Shown piece after piece: positions 28,968-38,218 of a stretch of 64,000 bases of DNA; within the stretch, counting starts at the first letter, position 1, and each line of letters opens with the position of its first letter. The notes under the pieces were generated by a model, which did no database searches, was not told the origin of the DNA, and saw only the letters and a program-made list of their open reading frames with translations. The position numbers and the translations under genes were made by a program. The DNA is taken from the NCBI RefSeq assembly GCF_002979655.1, contig NZ_PCPG01000001.1, positions 248,001 to 312,000 of the forward strand, read 5' to 3'. The DNA is from Microbacterium sp. MYb45 (GTDB taxonomy: Bacteria > Actinomycetota > Actinomycetes > Actinomycetales > Microbacteriaceae).

Positions 28968-29939
28968 CTAGATCGGTACCCTGGTCTGCTGCACCACCGA
29001 GGTGAGCACCGCGTCCGCGGAGACGCCCTCCATCTGCGCGTCGGGCCGCAGCTGGAGCCGGTGCCGCCATACGGGCACCAGCATCGTCTGCACATGATCG
29101 GGGGTCACCGCGGTGGAGGCGTTCAACCACGCCCAGGCCTTGGCCGCGGCGAGGAGGCCGGTCGACGCACGCGGGCTGGCACCGAGTTCCACGGAGGGGG
29201 ACTGCCTCGTCGCTCGCGCCAGATCGACGACGTAGCCGAGCACGTCGTCGGTGACGTCCACCGAGGCGGCTGCCTGCTGCGCCGCGCGGATCTCGTCCGC
29301 AGAGACCACGGCCTCGACGCCGGTCAGCTCACGCGGGGAGAAGCCCTCGGCGTGCCGGCGGAGCACCGACACCTCGGCATTGCGTTCCGGCATACCGACG
29401 ACGAGCTTCATCAGGAAGCGATCCAACTGCGCTTCCGGCAGTGAGTACGTGCCCTCGTGTTCGATCGGGTTCTGCGTCGCGGCGACGAGGAAGGGGTCGG
29501 GCAGCGAGCGGCTGATGCCGTCGGCCGAAACCTGGCGCTCCTCCATGGCTTCGAGGAGGGCGGCCTGCGTCTTCGGCGGCGTCCGGTTGATCTCGTCCGC
29601 GAGCAGGATGTTCGTGAAGACCGGGCCGGCACGGAAGTCGAACTCACCCGTGCGTGCGTCGTACACGAGGGAACCCGTGACGTCGCCCGGCATCAGGTCC
29701 GGCGTGAACTGCACGCGTTTCGTGTCGAGGCCGAGGGCGCGGGCGAACGAGCGGACCACCAACGTCTTGGCGACGCCGGGCACTCCTTCCAGGAGCACAT
29801 GGCCGCGTGCGAGCAGCGAGACGAGGAGGCCGGTGACGGTGCCGGCCTGGCCGATGACCGCCTTATCGACCTCGGTGCGCACCCGGTGCATGGCCTGACG
29901 AAGCGCGGCGTCGTCGGTGGAGTGGTTCTCAACGGTCAC
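28968..29939 (-). CDS. MoxR-family AAA+ ATPase
   Basis: 323 residues: Walker A EGVPGVAKT, Walker B ILLADEINRTPPKTQAALLE, sensor 1 VAATQNPIEHEGTYSLPEAQ (the MoxR-specific stretch) and sensor 2 region LDRFLMKLVVGMP. MoxR ATPases remodel or activate partner proteins carrying vWA domains, here presumably the adjacent DUF58 protein. The GTG at 29939 overlaps the DUF4350 stop by 4 bp and the stop abuts the DUF58 GTG, so stoichiometric production is likely. Confidence 0.93.
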   Translation of the reverse strand: MTVENHSTDDAALRQAMHRVRTEVDKAVIGQAGTVTGLLVSLLARGHVLLEGVPGVAKTLVVRSFARALGLDTKRVQFTPDLMPGDVTGSLVYDARTGEFDFRAGPVFTNILLADEINRTPPKTQAALLEAMEERQVSADGISRSLPDPFLVAATQNPIEHEGTYSLPEAQLDRFLMKLVVGMPERNAEVSVLRRHAEGFSPRELTGVEAVVSADEIRAAQQAAASVDVTDDVLGYVVDLARATRQSPSVELGASPRASTGLLAAAKAWAWLNASTAVTPDHVQTMLVPVWRHRLQLRPDAQMEGVSADAVLTSVVQQTRVPI

Positions 29940-31141
29940 GTGGTTCCCTCGGCTTCTGTGGGATGGATGGTCGGTCGGCGGGTGCTGGTCTCCACGGCCG
30001 CCTCGAGCTCATCGAGACGCCGAGCGAGGTCGACCAGGGCGGCGTCGTCGGTGGGAAGAGGTCCCGCCAGCAGCGTCTGCAGTGTTCCCCGAGGGATCCG
30101 GAGCCGGTCGGACGCGGCGTCGGCGACCTCGTCTGCGCCGGCATGCACGGCCAGGCCCAGTCGGCGGGCGAGGCGCCGCTGCGCGCCGTCGCGAAGGGCC
30201 TCTGCAGCGTGCGCGGCGTCGGCCGCTCTGGCCGTGAGGCGTGCACGACCGTGCATCGTCTCGGACGCGCGCACCGTCACCGGCAAGGTCTCGGCGACCA
30301 GGGGCCCGAAACGCTGACCGCGCCAGATCGACGCGGCGACCCCGGCGAGCAGCAGCAGGAGGATCGCCGGAGTGACCCAGGGCGGTGTGAGGCTCCCCAG
30401 CGTGTCGACCGACTTGCCCTCGATGTCGGAGTCACTGAAGCTCGGGACATACCAGACGACCCGCTCGGTCTGCCCGAGCAGCGCGAGCGCCAGGGCGGCG
30501 TTGCCGTTCTCCGCCAGGTACGCGTTGCTGAAGAGCCTGGTGCCCTCGACGACGGCGACGCGGTCACCGCCGCGGTCGTCGATGAGCACGGCGGCGCCGT
30601 CGGCATCGCCGAAGCACCCCTCAACTTCGGCGGCGGGCGCGAAGAGTCGATCGGCCCGGATCGTGCCGACCTCGGCGAACTCCGGGACATCGCATCCTGC
30701 CGTCACGGCCGCGCGTGTGCCCGGGGCGTTCTCGCCGATGCGCAGTGCGCTCATCAGGTGCGAGCTTGTCGAGAGGAAGACGACGCGATCCGCCGGTTCC
30801 ATCAGCGTCTCCAGGGCGCCATCGGTCAGCGTGTACGGGTTCGCCATCACCAGCGTGGTTCCCCCGTCGACGGCGGCACGTGCCTCCGCCCGTGATCGGT
30901 GGATGTCGACCTCGACCCCCTGGTCACGCAGGATCTCCGCGAGGGCGAGGGCGCCGGAGTCATCACGCCCTTCGGGATCGAGAGCTCCGTGTTCGCCCGG
31001 CGGTGCAGCACTGACGCGGATGGCGACGAAGACGACGAGCACGACGAGGACGACGAGGATCAGCCAGCCGACGATGGACTTCGTCCTGCGCGGTCGGCGC
31101 TCGGCCGTCGCCGGGACACCGCTCTGCTCGGTTGCGGTCAT
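29936..31141 (-). CDS. DUF4350 domain membrane protein
   Basis: 401 residues. Membrane helix at about 24-44; an extracellular DUF4350 domain (about 60-255) with DDSGALALAEILRDQGVEV and VFLSTSSHLMSAL; a second helix at about 262-282; a cytoplasmic helical tail with a conserved Arg-rich stretch and a C-terminal coiled region. DUF4350 resembles the glutamine amidotransferase-like fold used as a sugar or peptide sensor but lacks catalytic residues as far as I can see. It belongs to the MoxR-DUF58-DUF4129 operon and overlaps both neighbours by 4 bp. Confidence 0.82.
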   Translation of the reverse strand: MTATEQSGVPATAERRPRRTKSIVGWLILVVLVVLVVFVAIRVSAAPPGEHGALDPEGRDDSGALALAEILRDQGVEVDIHRSRAEARAAVDGGTTLVMANPYTLTDGALETLMEPADRVVFLSTSSHLMSALRIGENAPGTRAAVTAGCDVPEFAEVGTIRADRLFAPAAEVEGCFGDADGAAVLIDDRGGDRVAVVEGTRLFSNAYLAENGNAALALALLGQTERVVWYVPSFSDSDIEGKSVDTLGSLTPPWVTPAILLLLLAGVAASIWRGQRFGPLVAETLPVTVRASETMHGRARLTARAADAAHAAEALRDGAQRRLARRLGLAVHAGADEVADAASDRLRIPRGTLQTLLAGPLPTDDAALVDLARRLDELEAAVETSTRRPTIHPTEAEGTT

Positions 31142-31779
31142 GCGGGCACCGCCTCGAGCCGACGGGTGCGGAGACGCTCGTCGGTTGCCGCGAGGTCCTG
31201 ATAGATCTCTTCCGTCGCCGGGCGGCCGAGGTAGCGGACGTCGTCGAACGCCACGGCCGCGCGGCGCAGGGCCGGGGCCTCGTCAGCGAAGACGGCGGCG
31301 GCGTCGCGGGCTATCGACTGCGCGGTGGCACCGGGAGCGGGGTCGATCAGATCGCGTTCCAGCAGGCTGCGCGCGATCGCGCGGTAGCGGAGGATCGTCG
31401 CCGTGTTCCAGTCGCCGGCACGGGCACTGCGCTCGGAATCGGACCGGAGCTGCGCTGCCGTGCGGTCATCGGACTCGCCGAGGAGGTCGCCCCGTGCACG
31501 TCGCACGGCACGGGAGCTGCGCGGCCGACCCCAGATGACGAGGGCCGCGATGAGAGCCGCCACGATGAAGACCGTCACGATGATGAGGGCGGACGGGCCG
31601 ATGTTCGCCCCGTTTTCCGAGCTGAACAGATCGGCGAGGAAGCGGCCGATGTCCCGCGCGACCAGATCGAACCACGTGGGCTTCGCATCCGCATACCGCG
31701 GGTTGGCGAGCTCGTCTTCCGCCCATCGGCGTGCCTCATCCCCGTCGGGGATGAACAGGTCGTCGAACCGGGAGATCAT
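31138..31779 (-). CDS. DUF4129 domain membrane protein
   Basis: 213 residues. One membrane helix at about 62-84 follows an N-terminal outside segment. The C-terminal DUF4129 domain (about 140-205) is helical, with DWNTATILRYRAIARSLLERDLI as its core. In other bacteria DUF4129 is fused to transglutaminase-like proteins and encoded with MoxR/DUF58, so it probably belongs to the same membrane complex. Both ends overlap neighbours by 4 bp (ATGA), the sign of a tightly coupled operon. Confidence 0.85.
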   Translation of the reverse strand: MISRFDDLFIPDGDEARRWAEDELANPRYADAKPTWFDLVARDIGRFLADLFSSENGANIGPSALIIVTVFIVAALIAALVIWGRPRSSRAVRRARGDLLGESDDRTAAQLRSDSERSARAGDWNTATILRYRAIARSLLERDLIDPAPGATAQSIARDAAAVFADEAPALRRAAVAFDDVRYLGRPATEEIYQDLAATDERLRTRRLEAVPA

Positions 31780-33182
31780 GCCGTGTCGTCGCTGCCGGGA
31801 GCAGCCCAGCCTCCGTCAGCGGGGCCGGGCGTCGGGCGAGGCGTGACGGCACTCGCCGCAGGGGGCGGCGGCGTTGGGAACGCCCCGGGTGCGTCCGCGA
31901 CCGGCGCGGGTGCGGTCGTCGTCACGCCGTTCTGCTGCGGCGCGTGCGGCTGCTGCCCGTAAGACTGTCCGGGGTACGGCTGCGGCTGCGGTGCGTATGC
32001 CTGCGGTTGCTGCGGATACGACTGTCCCGGGTATGGCTGCGGGTAGGCGCCCTGTGCCATCAGCGCGTGGTCCGGCACCTGCCGGGGCGGAGGCGCCGAG
32101 CTGACGGCTCGCGCGGGATCGACGATGAACGGGTCGCCCAGCTCCTCGTCCGCCCTCCCGAGATCACGGTGCTCGACATAAGCGATGAGCGTCTGGTCCA
32201 GCCCCTCGTACCGCATCCGGCAGTCGAGGTAGACGAGCGCCGAACCGGTGCTCTGCACGACGAGGGTGATCGCCTGGATGACGAGGAGCAGGATCTGGGG
32301 TGCGAGGAAGGCGAGGACGAAACCGACGATGGCGCTCGGATCTTCGGCGCCCGTCGGCGCGATGACCGACCCGAGAAGGCTGCTCAGCAGCGTGGCCGGG
32401 ATGCTGACCACCTGCGCCGCGACGCCCATGATGGCGCTGATGAGGAAGGTGACCCCGAAGGCGACCCAGAAACGGCCCCGGGTGAGTCGCCAGGAGCGCA
32501 CGAAGGCGTCGCGGAACCGTGCGCGCTCGAGGACGAGGATCGACGGCACCAGCAGCAGCTTCGTCGTCAGCCAGACGGACAGCGGGATCGCGGCGAGTCC
32601 GAGGAGGACCACGACGAGGACGACGATCCCGATGAGCTCGACGCTTCCCCCCGCACCACCGGCCACGAACGCGGCAATGATGGTCACGACGATCGCGAGG
32701 ACACCGAACAGTGCGATCACCGAAAGCGACGCGAAACCGGCGAGACGCCAGAAAGCCGGCGCCATCCGGCGCCAGAGCATCCGCAGCGTCGCTTTGACCC
32801 CGACGGCGGCGTAGCCGATCTCCGCGGCGACCACGCCCTGCATCATGGCCGTGAAGGCGATCGAGGCCAGTCCGACGCCGAGGCCGGCGATGAGGTTGAT
32901 GCCGATGGTCCCGGCCAGCACGGCCTCGAAGTCGGGCGAGGAGGGGGAGACGGTCTCGAGGCGCGAGAAGGTCGTGAACAGGACGACCCCCATCACGGAC
33001 GCCGTGACGACGGTCGCGACGAGCTGGATCACGACGGCGAAGCCGAACAGCACCTTCGGGTTGTGTCGCAGCGCCGCGAAGGCCCTGCCCAGCAGCATCC
33101 CGAACGTCAGCGGATGAAGGGGGATGATCCCCTTCTTCGGCGCGGGCGTCCACATCTGGCCACTCAAAGGCACTCCCTCCAT
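31776..33182 (-). CDS. Polytopic membrane protein with Pro/Gln/Tyr-rich tail (glycerophosphodiesterase membrane-domain type)
   Basis: 468 residues. About six to eight membrane helices (30-330) form the domain usually called 'glycerophosphoryl diester phosphodiesterase membrane domain', without the catalytic phosphodiesterase. The cytoplasmic C-terminus (about 345-468) is low complexity, rich in Pro, Gln and Tyr, with YPGQSY occurring twice. The ATG at 33182 has GGAG 5 bases ahead. It heads the operon with DUF4129, DUF4350, MoxR and DUF58 genes and is divergent from mtrA across 79 bp, where regulation could be shared. Function unknown. Confidence 0.78.
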   Translation of the reverse strand: MEGVPLSGQMWTPAPKKGIIPLHPLTFGMLLGRAFAALRHNPKVLFGFAVVIQLVATVVTASVMGVVLFTTFSRLETVSPSSPDFEAVLAGTIGINLIAGLGVGLASIAFTAMMQGVVAAEIGYAAVGVKATLRMLWRRMAPAFWRLAGFASLSVIALFGVLAIVVTIIAAFVAGGAGGSVELIGIVVLVVVLLGLAAIPLSVWLTTKLLLVPSILVLERARFRDAFVRSWRLTRGRFWVAFGVTFLISAIMGVAAQVVSIPATLLSSLLGSVIAPTGAEDPSAIVGFVLAFLAPQILLLVIQAITLVVQSTGSALVYLDCRMRYEGLDQTLIAYVEHRDLGRADEELGDPFIVDPARAVSSAPPPRQVPDHALMAQGAYPQPYPGQSYPQQPQAYAPQPQPYPGQSYGQQPHAPQQNGVTTTAPAPVADAPGAFPTPPPPAASAVTPRPTPGPADGGWAAPGSDDTA

Positions 33183-33248
33183 GGTGGCTCCATCGTGTCA
33201 CACCGCACACGTGGTGCGCAGACCTGGGGTCGGCGGGACTCGGTGCCA

Positions 33249-33254
33249 TAAGGT
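33249..33254 (+). promoter_or_regulatory. -10 element of a probably leaderless mtrA promoter
   Basis: TAAGGT ends 7 bases before the mtrA ATG (33262). The AAGG inside it could alternatively be read as a weak Shine-Dalgarno. Confidence 0.5.
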
Positions 33255-33261
33255 AACAGTT

Positions 33262-33942
33262 ATGACCTCACGCATTCTCGTGGTCGACGATGACACAGCG
33301 CTCGCCGAGATGATCGGCATCGTGCTGCGCACCGAGGGATTCGAGCCGGTGTTCTGCGCAGACGGCGCGCGAGCCGTCGACGAGTGGCGCTCGCAGCGGC
33401 CCGATCTCGTGCTGCTCGACCTCATGCTGCCCGGGATGGACGGGATCGAGATCTGCACCCGCATACGCGCGGAATCAGGCGTGCCGATCATCATGCTCAC
33501 GGCGCGCAGCGACACCGCGGACGTCGTCCGCGGACTCGAGGTGGGCGCCGACGACTACATGGTCAAGCCCTTCAACCCGAAGGAGCTCGTCGCCCGGATC
33601 CGCACCCGACTGCGTCCGACGCCGCAGACCACCAGCGAGCAACTGCGGGTGGGGGACCTCACCGTCGATGTCGACGCCCATGAGGTGCGTCGCGGCACGG
33701 CGCCGATCGCGCTCACACCGCTGGAGTTCCAGCTGCTGGTCGCACTCGCCTCCAAGCCGCAGCAGGTGTTCTCCCGCGAGATGCTCCTCGAGCAGGTGTG
33801 GGGGTATCACTACAAGGCCGACACCCGTCTGGTGAACGTGCACGTGCAGCGCCTCCGCGCGAAGGTCGAGCTCGACCCGGACAACCCGAAGATCGTGATG
33901 ACGGTGCGTGGCGTCGGCTACCGTGCCGGGAGCGTCGGCTAG
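33262..33942 (+). CDS. mtrA: Response regulator MtrA
   Basis: 226 residues, OmpR class. The receiver domain has DDD at 9-11, phospho-acceptor D53 (LLDLMLPGMDG), T80 and K102 (YMVKPF). The winged-helix domain has ALTPLEFQLLVAL and ends in IVMTVRGVGYRAG. MtrA is the conserved actinobacterial regulator of cell-wall hydrolases, division and replication timing. Its position with mtrB, lpqB and downstream comF/hpf/secA is conserved. The start at 33262 gives the canonical N-terminus; upstream in-frame codons have no family match. Confidence 0.96.
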   Translation: MTSRILVVDDDTALAEMIGIVLRTEGFEPVFCADGARAVDEWRSQRPDLVLLDLMLPGMDGIEICTRIRAESGVPIIMLTARSDTADVVRGLEVGADDYMVKPFNPKELVARIRTRLRPTPQTTSEQLRVGDLTVDVDAHEVRRGTAPIALTPLEFQLLVALASKPQQVFSREMLLEQVWGYHYKADTRLVNVHVQRLRAKVELDPDNPKIVMTVRGVGYRAGSVG

Positions 33943-33949
33943 GAGCACG

Positions 33950-35632
33950 ATGGCCGCGACGACAGCGACCACCACGACGGTCGCTGTCCTGCGCGACTGG
34001 CGCGGCTGGCCGACGATGCTCGGCACCCTGTGGCGTCGCTCGCTGCGGTTCCGCACTCTGTCCATCACACTGCTCGCGACCTCGCTGGCGATCTTCATCA
34101 CCTGCGTGACGATGGCTCTCGTGATCCAGAACGACCTCTTCATCTCCCGCAAGACGGTCGCTCTCGAAGACGCACGCCGCGCGGTCGACCAGGCCCAGCG
34201 CATCCTCGACGTGGCGGAGGTGGGAGATGATCCCGCTGCGCTCTCGAGCCTCTGGGCCGGCATCCAGGACACGCTCGCTCGCACATCGAGTACCGATCAG
34301 CTCGCGGGCTACAAGATCGACACCGGCGCGGACACCGCGCGGCTGAACGGCTTCGAGGCGGGATTGAACGAGAGCCTGTTGAGCCCGAACCTCCGCGCCC
34401 GGGTGGTCAAGCTCGACGATCGCCAGGCGTGGCAGTCGGTGGCGCTCCCGGTGGCGGACGGCGCGGCGGTTCCCGGCATCGTCGTGGGGCAGCAGCTGCA
34501 GGTGCCCGAGGCCGGACCCTTCGAGATCTACTTCGCCTACGACCTCGGCGATGCCGATCAGACCCTCGTGTTCGTGCAGCGCACACTGTGGATCGCCGGG
34601 ATCGGGCTGGTGGCCATCGTCGCCGCGATCTCGTGGATCGTGCTGCGGGCGGTGGCTTCCCCGATCGTGCAGGCCGCGGAGACGAGCGCACGTCTCGCTG
34701 CGGGCGAGCTCGGAGTGCGCATCGACGTGCACGGCGAGGACGAACTCGCCGTGCTCGGTCGGTCCTTCAACGCGATGGCCGACAGCATCGAGGCGCAGAT
34801 CAAGGAGCTCGGCGAGCTGTCGATGGTGCAGCAGCGCTTCGTCTCCGATGTCTCGCACGAGCTCCGCACTCCGCTCACCACGATCCGGCTCGCCGCCGAC
34901 ATGCTCAACGACCAGCGCGAGGAGTTCGATCCCACCACCGCACGCACCGCTGAACTGCTGCACACGCAGGTGCAGCGGTTCGAGACACTGCTCTCCGACC
35001 TGCTGGAGATCAGTCGGTACGATGCGGGGTCGGTGCAGCTCGAGTTGGAGGCGACGAGCCTCGCGCATCTGGCGGAGGACATCATCGATCAGATGCGACC
35101 GCTCGCGGAGGGACACGGCACGGAGCTGAGGCTGGTCGCCCCCGGCGGGTATTCGCCGGTCGACATGGACCCGCGGCGCGTGCGGCGAGTGCTGCGCAAC
35201 CTGATCGGCAACGCCATCGAGCACGGTGAGGGGCGCCCGGTCGTCATCACGATCGACAGCAACCAGCATGCGGTGGCAGCGGGCGTGCGAGACTTCGGGA
35301 TGGGAATGGAGCCGGACGACGCGGAACGGGTGTTCGACCGATTCTGGCGCGCTGATCCCTCTCGTCAGCGGACGATCGGAGGGACCGGGCTGGGACTGTC
35401 CATCGCGCTCGGCGACGCCACGCTGCACGGCGGTACGCTCGCCGTCTGGTCGGAGCTGGGCGTCGGCACGAACTTCGTCCTCACCATCCCTCGTCACGAC
35501 GGTGTGCTGGACGGCCCGAGCCCCGTCCCGATCGAACCGCAGGAGCCCCTCGCCGAACTCGGGGATGCGACCCAGCCGATCTCCCTGGCCGAGCCTCCTC
35601 CCGAGCTCTTCGACGAGAGTGACAGATCATGA
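33950..35632 (+). CDS. mtrB: Sensor histidine kinase MtrB
   Basis: 560 residues. Helix 1 at about 36-60, an extracellular sensor region (61-205), helix 2 at 210-232, HAMP, then HisKA with FVSDVSHELRTPL (H303), and a HATPase domain with NLIGNAIEHGEG, DFGMGMEP and GGTGLGLSIA. A proline-rich tail follows. AGGAG at 33941-33945 overlaps the mtrA stop and sets the ATG at 33950. MtrB phosphorylates MtrA and responds through the lipoprotein LpqB and septal/osmotic cues in mycobacteria. Its stop overlaps the lpqB start by 4 bp. Confidence 0.95.
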   Translation: MAATTATTTTVAVLRDWRGWPTMLGTLWRRSLRFRTLSITLLATSLAIFITCVTMALVIQNDLFISRKTVALEDARRAVDQAQRILDVAEVGDDPAALSSLWAGIQDTLARTSSTDQLAGYKIDTGADTARLNGFEAGLNESLLSPNLRARVVKLDDRQAWQSVALPVADGAAVPGIVVGQQLQVPEAGPFEIYFAYDLGDADQTLVFVQRTLWIAGIGLVAIVAAISWIVLRAVASPIVQAAETSARLAAGELGVRIDVHGEDELAVLGRSFNAMADSIEAQIKELGELSMVQQRFVSDVSHELRTPLTTIRLAADMLNDQREEFDPTTARTAELLHTQVQRFETLLSDLLEISRYDAGSVQLELEATSLAHLAEDIIDQMRPLAEGHGTELRLVAPGGYSPVDMDPRRVRRVLRNLIGNAIEHGEGRPVVITIDSNQHAVAAGVRDFGMGMEPDDAERVFDRFWRADPSRQRTIGGTGLGLSIALGDATLHGGTLAVWSELGVGTNFVLTIPRHDGVLDGPSPVPIEPQEPLAELGDATQPISLAEPPPELFDESDRS

Positions 35633-37347
35633 ATCGGACGAGGTGGACGAGGACGCTGCGCGGCGGCGCGGTGGCCCTCGTGGCGCTCCTGCTCTCGGCC
35701 TGTGCCGGGCTTCCGACCAGCGGTGGGGTCTCGGTGGGGCTCGAGCTCGGCGAGTCCACGCAGGATGTCGACTTCCTCCCCGTGGCCTCCGGGCCGATCA
35801 AGGGCGCCGGTCCCGAGGAGATCGTCGAGGGATTCCTCGAAGCGGGGATCACGACGTCCGACAACTGGGCGACGGCGCGGGAGTTCCTCGCTCCCGACCT
35901 GCAGCGCACGTGGCGGCCGGCGGCGGGGGTGTCGATCGACACCGGAACGGACACGCGGACCATCACCTCGACCGTTCCTCCCGCGGACGTCGAGGATGCG
36001 GACTCGGCCGACGTCCAGGTCCTGCTCGATCTGGTCGCCAGCGTCGACGATGCCAACACCTATTCGGAAGCGCTCGGAGCCTCCACCATGCCGTTCACGC
36101 TGCAGCGCATGGAGGACGGCGAATGGCGCATCACGGAAGCGCTCGACGGGATCGTGATCGATGAGCCGCGGTTCGAGAACGTCTTCGAGGGCTATCCGCT
36201 CCAGTACTTCGACCTCAGCTGGTCGCGACTGGTACCCGACATGCGGTGGTTCCCGCGGCGGCAGAGTCCGGCGACGACGGTGACGCAAGCCCTGATCGGC
36301 GGTGCTCCCAGCGATTGGCTCGACCCGGCCGTGCAGAACGCCTTCCCTGCCGACGTGCAGCTTGCCCAGGATGCCGTCCTCATCACCGGGCAGGTGGCCG
36401 ACGTCGCCCTCACCCGTCCGGCGACCGCGCTCGACGAGACCACGCTCTCTCGCATGCGCACGCAGTTGCAGGCCACTCTCCGGGCCGCGGGGGTCGCCGT
36501 CACCCGCGTGCAGTTCACCGTGGACGGCCGTAGCGTCGACGCCGGGGTCGTCGACGTCGTGGAGCCGTCGGCGGAGATTGGCACGCTCGTGCTGCAGAAC
36601 GGCGCGTTCGGTCGCATCGTGGGGGACGAGATCTCCCCGATCGCCGGGATCAGTACCGAGATCGCTGCGATGCCGCAGCCCATCGCATCGATCGATGTGG
36701 CACTCGACGACTCCATCGCGGCCGTCCAGCTCGGTGACGGGCGGGTGTACCGGGTGGGCGATGGAAGCCGCAACGAGTTCGATGCGCCACCGGGGCTCAT
36801 CGAACCGTCCCTGGATCCATACGGTTACACCTGGACCGTTCCTGAAGGAGACCCGGCGGCCCTGCAGGCCTGGGGGAGCGATATCGCCGCGCACGCGATC
36901 GGGAATGCGTGGCCGACGGCGTCAGCGATCTCGGACCTGCGCGTCGCCGGAGACGGCAGCCGCGTGGCAGCGGTGGTCACCGTCGGCAAGCAGCGCTGGG
37001 TCGTCGTGGCCGCCGTCGTCCGCGACTCGGCGGGACTCCCGGTGGAACTCGGAGATGCCAAGCAGCTGGTGCAGATCGACGAGCCGGCGACCGGTCTGGT
37101 GTGGCTGGGGCCGGATCGGCTGGGTGTGCTGGTGGATCCGGTCAGCCCCCGGCTCATCACCCAGACGGTGGGCGGACCCGGCACGTCGGAGGCCGCTCCG
37201 GGCGACGCCGTCTCGGCCGCAGGTGCGCGGACCACTGCCGGCGTTCGCATCCTCGGCGCCGGCGGGCAGCTGTTCGCTCATGCGGGGTCGGCGTGGCGCG
37301 AGGTGGCGTCCGACGTCTCGGTGCTCGCCACGCGCGTCGGAGAGTGA
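35629..37347 (+). CDS. lpqB: Lipoprotein LpqB
   Basis: 572 residues. A lipoprotein signal peptide ends in LLSAC with the lipidated Cys at 25. The body has the GerMN-like domain in the first half (VTQALIGGAPSDWLDPAVQ, QLQATLRAAGV) and a C-terminal beta-propeller-like LpqB region (SAISDLRVAGDGSRVAAVV). LpqB interacts with the extracellular part of MtrB and tunes MtrA phosphorylation. The ATG overlaps the mtrB stop (ATGA), giving coupled synthesis of sensor and accessory lipoprotein. Confidence 0.94.
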   Translation: MNRTRWTRTLRGGAVALVALLLSACAGLPTSGGVSVGLELGESTQDVDFLPVASGPIKGAGPEEIVEGFLEAGITTSDNWATAREFLAPDLQRTWRPAAGVSIDTGTDTRTITSTVPPADVEDADSADVQVLLDLVASVDDANTYSEALGASTMPFTLQRMEDGEWRITEALDGIVIDEPRFENVFEGYPLQYFDLSWSRLVPDMRWFPRRQSPATTVTQALIGGAPSDWLDPAVQNAFPADVQLAQDAVLITGQVADVALTRPATALDETTLSRMRTQLQATLRAAGVAVTRVQFTVDGRSVDAGVVDVVEPSAEIGTLVLQNGAFGRIVGDEISPIAGISTEIAAMPQPIASIDVALDDSIAAVQLGDGRVYRVGDGSRNEFDAPPGLIEPSLDPYGYTWTVPEGDPAALQAWGSDIAAHAIGNAWPTASAISDLRVAGDGSRVAAVVTVGKQRWVVVAAVVRDSAGLPVELGDAKQLVQIDEPATGLVWLGPDRLGVLVDPVSPRLITQTVGGPGTSEAAPGDAVSAAGARTTAGVRILGAGGQLFAHAGSAWREVASDVSVLATRVGE

Positions 37348-37438
37348 CTCTTCCTGCACGCCAGGGGACTGGTCGCGGTTCTCGGCGGCAGCGGCTTCTT
37401 CGTCTGCGTGGTCGAGGGCGCGGCCCCAGAATCGTCGG

Positions 37439-38083
37439 ATGCGGACATCTTCTCGTCTCCTCGGTGTCGGAACGGAGTTGGCGGCGTTCCTGCTGGCGGC
37501 GACGTGCGCAGGCTGTGACCAGCCGGGAACGCTGCTGTGTCCGCGGTGCCGGTGCGACCTGACACCGCGCCCGCGATCCTCGCTGACGCCGGGAGGTCTG
37601 CCTGTGCACGCCGCGCTCGAGTTCGAAGGGGTCGCGGCACGCTGCATCCGCCGGCTCAAGGGTGAGGGTGAGACGTATCTCGCGCGGCCGCTGGCCACGG
37701 CGCTCGCGACGGTGCTCTCCCCATTCGTGACGCCGATGACCTGGATCGTGCCGGTCCCCACCGCGCGAAGAGCGTTCCGCCGCCGTGGCTATCGCGTCCC
37801 CGAGCTGCTGATCCGTCGTGCACACGCACAGCCGCAGCCGCTGCTCGCGGTCGTGGCCGCAGCGGCCGACCAGCGTGGCCTGGGTGCGCGTGAGCGCGAG
37901 GAGAACGTTCGCGGCACGATGCGTGCACGGGGACGGGGAGGGGGCGCCGAGGTCGTGCTCGTCGACGACGTCGTCACCACCGGTGCCACGCTCGACGAGG
38001 CAGCCAGGGCGCTCCGAGCGGCCGGCTTTCGCACTGTGGTGGCGGTCGCGCTCGCCGCCACGCCGCATCGATCGGGATTCTGA
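37439..38083 (+). CDS. ComF-like phosphoribosyltransferase family protein
   Basis: 214 residues. An N-terminal zinc-finger-like region has CAGCDQPGTLLCPRCRCD (four or more Cys). The type I PRTase domain has WIVPVPTARRAFRRRGY, QRGLGAREREENV and the PRPP loop VVLVDDVVTTGATLDEA. ComF homologues take part in DNA uptake in competent bacteria, but in Actinobacteria they mostly sit near mtrAB-lpqB and their role is unclear. The ATG at 37439 has no clear Shine-Dalgarno; translation may depend on upstream lpqB translation 91 bp away. Confidence 0.87.
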   Translation: MRTSSRLLGVGTELAAFLLAATCAGCDQPGTLLCPRCRCDLTPRPRSSLTPGGLPVHAALEFEGVAARCIRRLKGEGETYLARPLATALATVLSPFVTPMTWIVPVPTARRAFRRRGYRVPELLIRRAHAQPQPLLAVVAAAADQRGLGAREREENVRGTMRARGRGGGAEVVLVDDVVTTGATLDEAARALRAAGFRTVVAVALAATPHRSGF

Positions 38084-38127
38084 GGAACCTCATCGAGAAC
38101 GCACCGGCGACACAGGGTCGCAACCCC

Positions 38128-38156
38128 GTGACATCCGTCGACGGTCGGACTACGGT
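38128..38156 (+). promoter_or_regulatory. Two-part promoter of hpf
   Basis: GTGACA (38128-38133) and TACGGT (38151-38156) with a 17-bp spacer; predicted start near 38163, giving a leader of about 56 bases with the strong Shine-Dalgarno AAGGAGG. Confidence 0.6.
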
Positions 38157-38218
38157 GGGGTGACACAAGGCGACCACGGTCCGCCCTTGGCCGGGAGGAC
38201 CGGGACAAGGAGGCAGCA

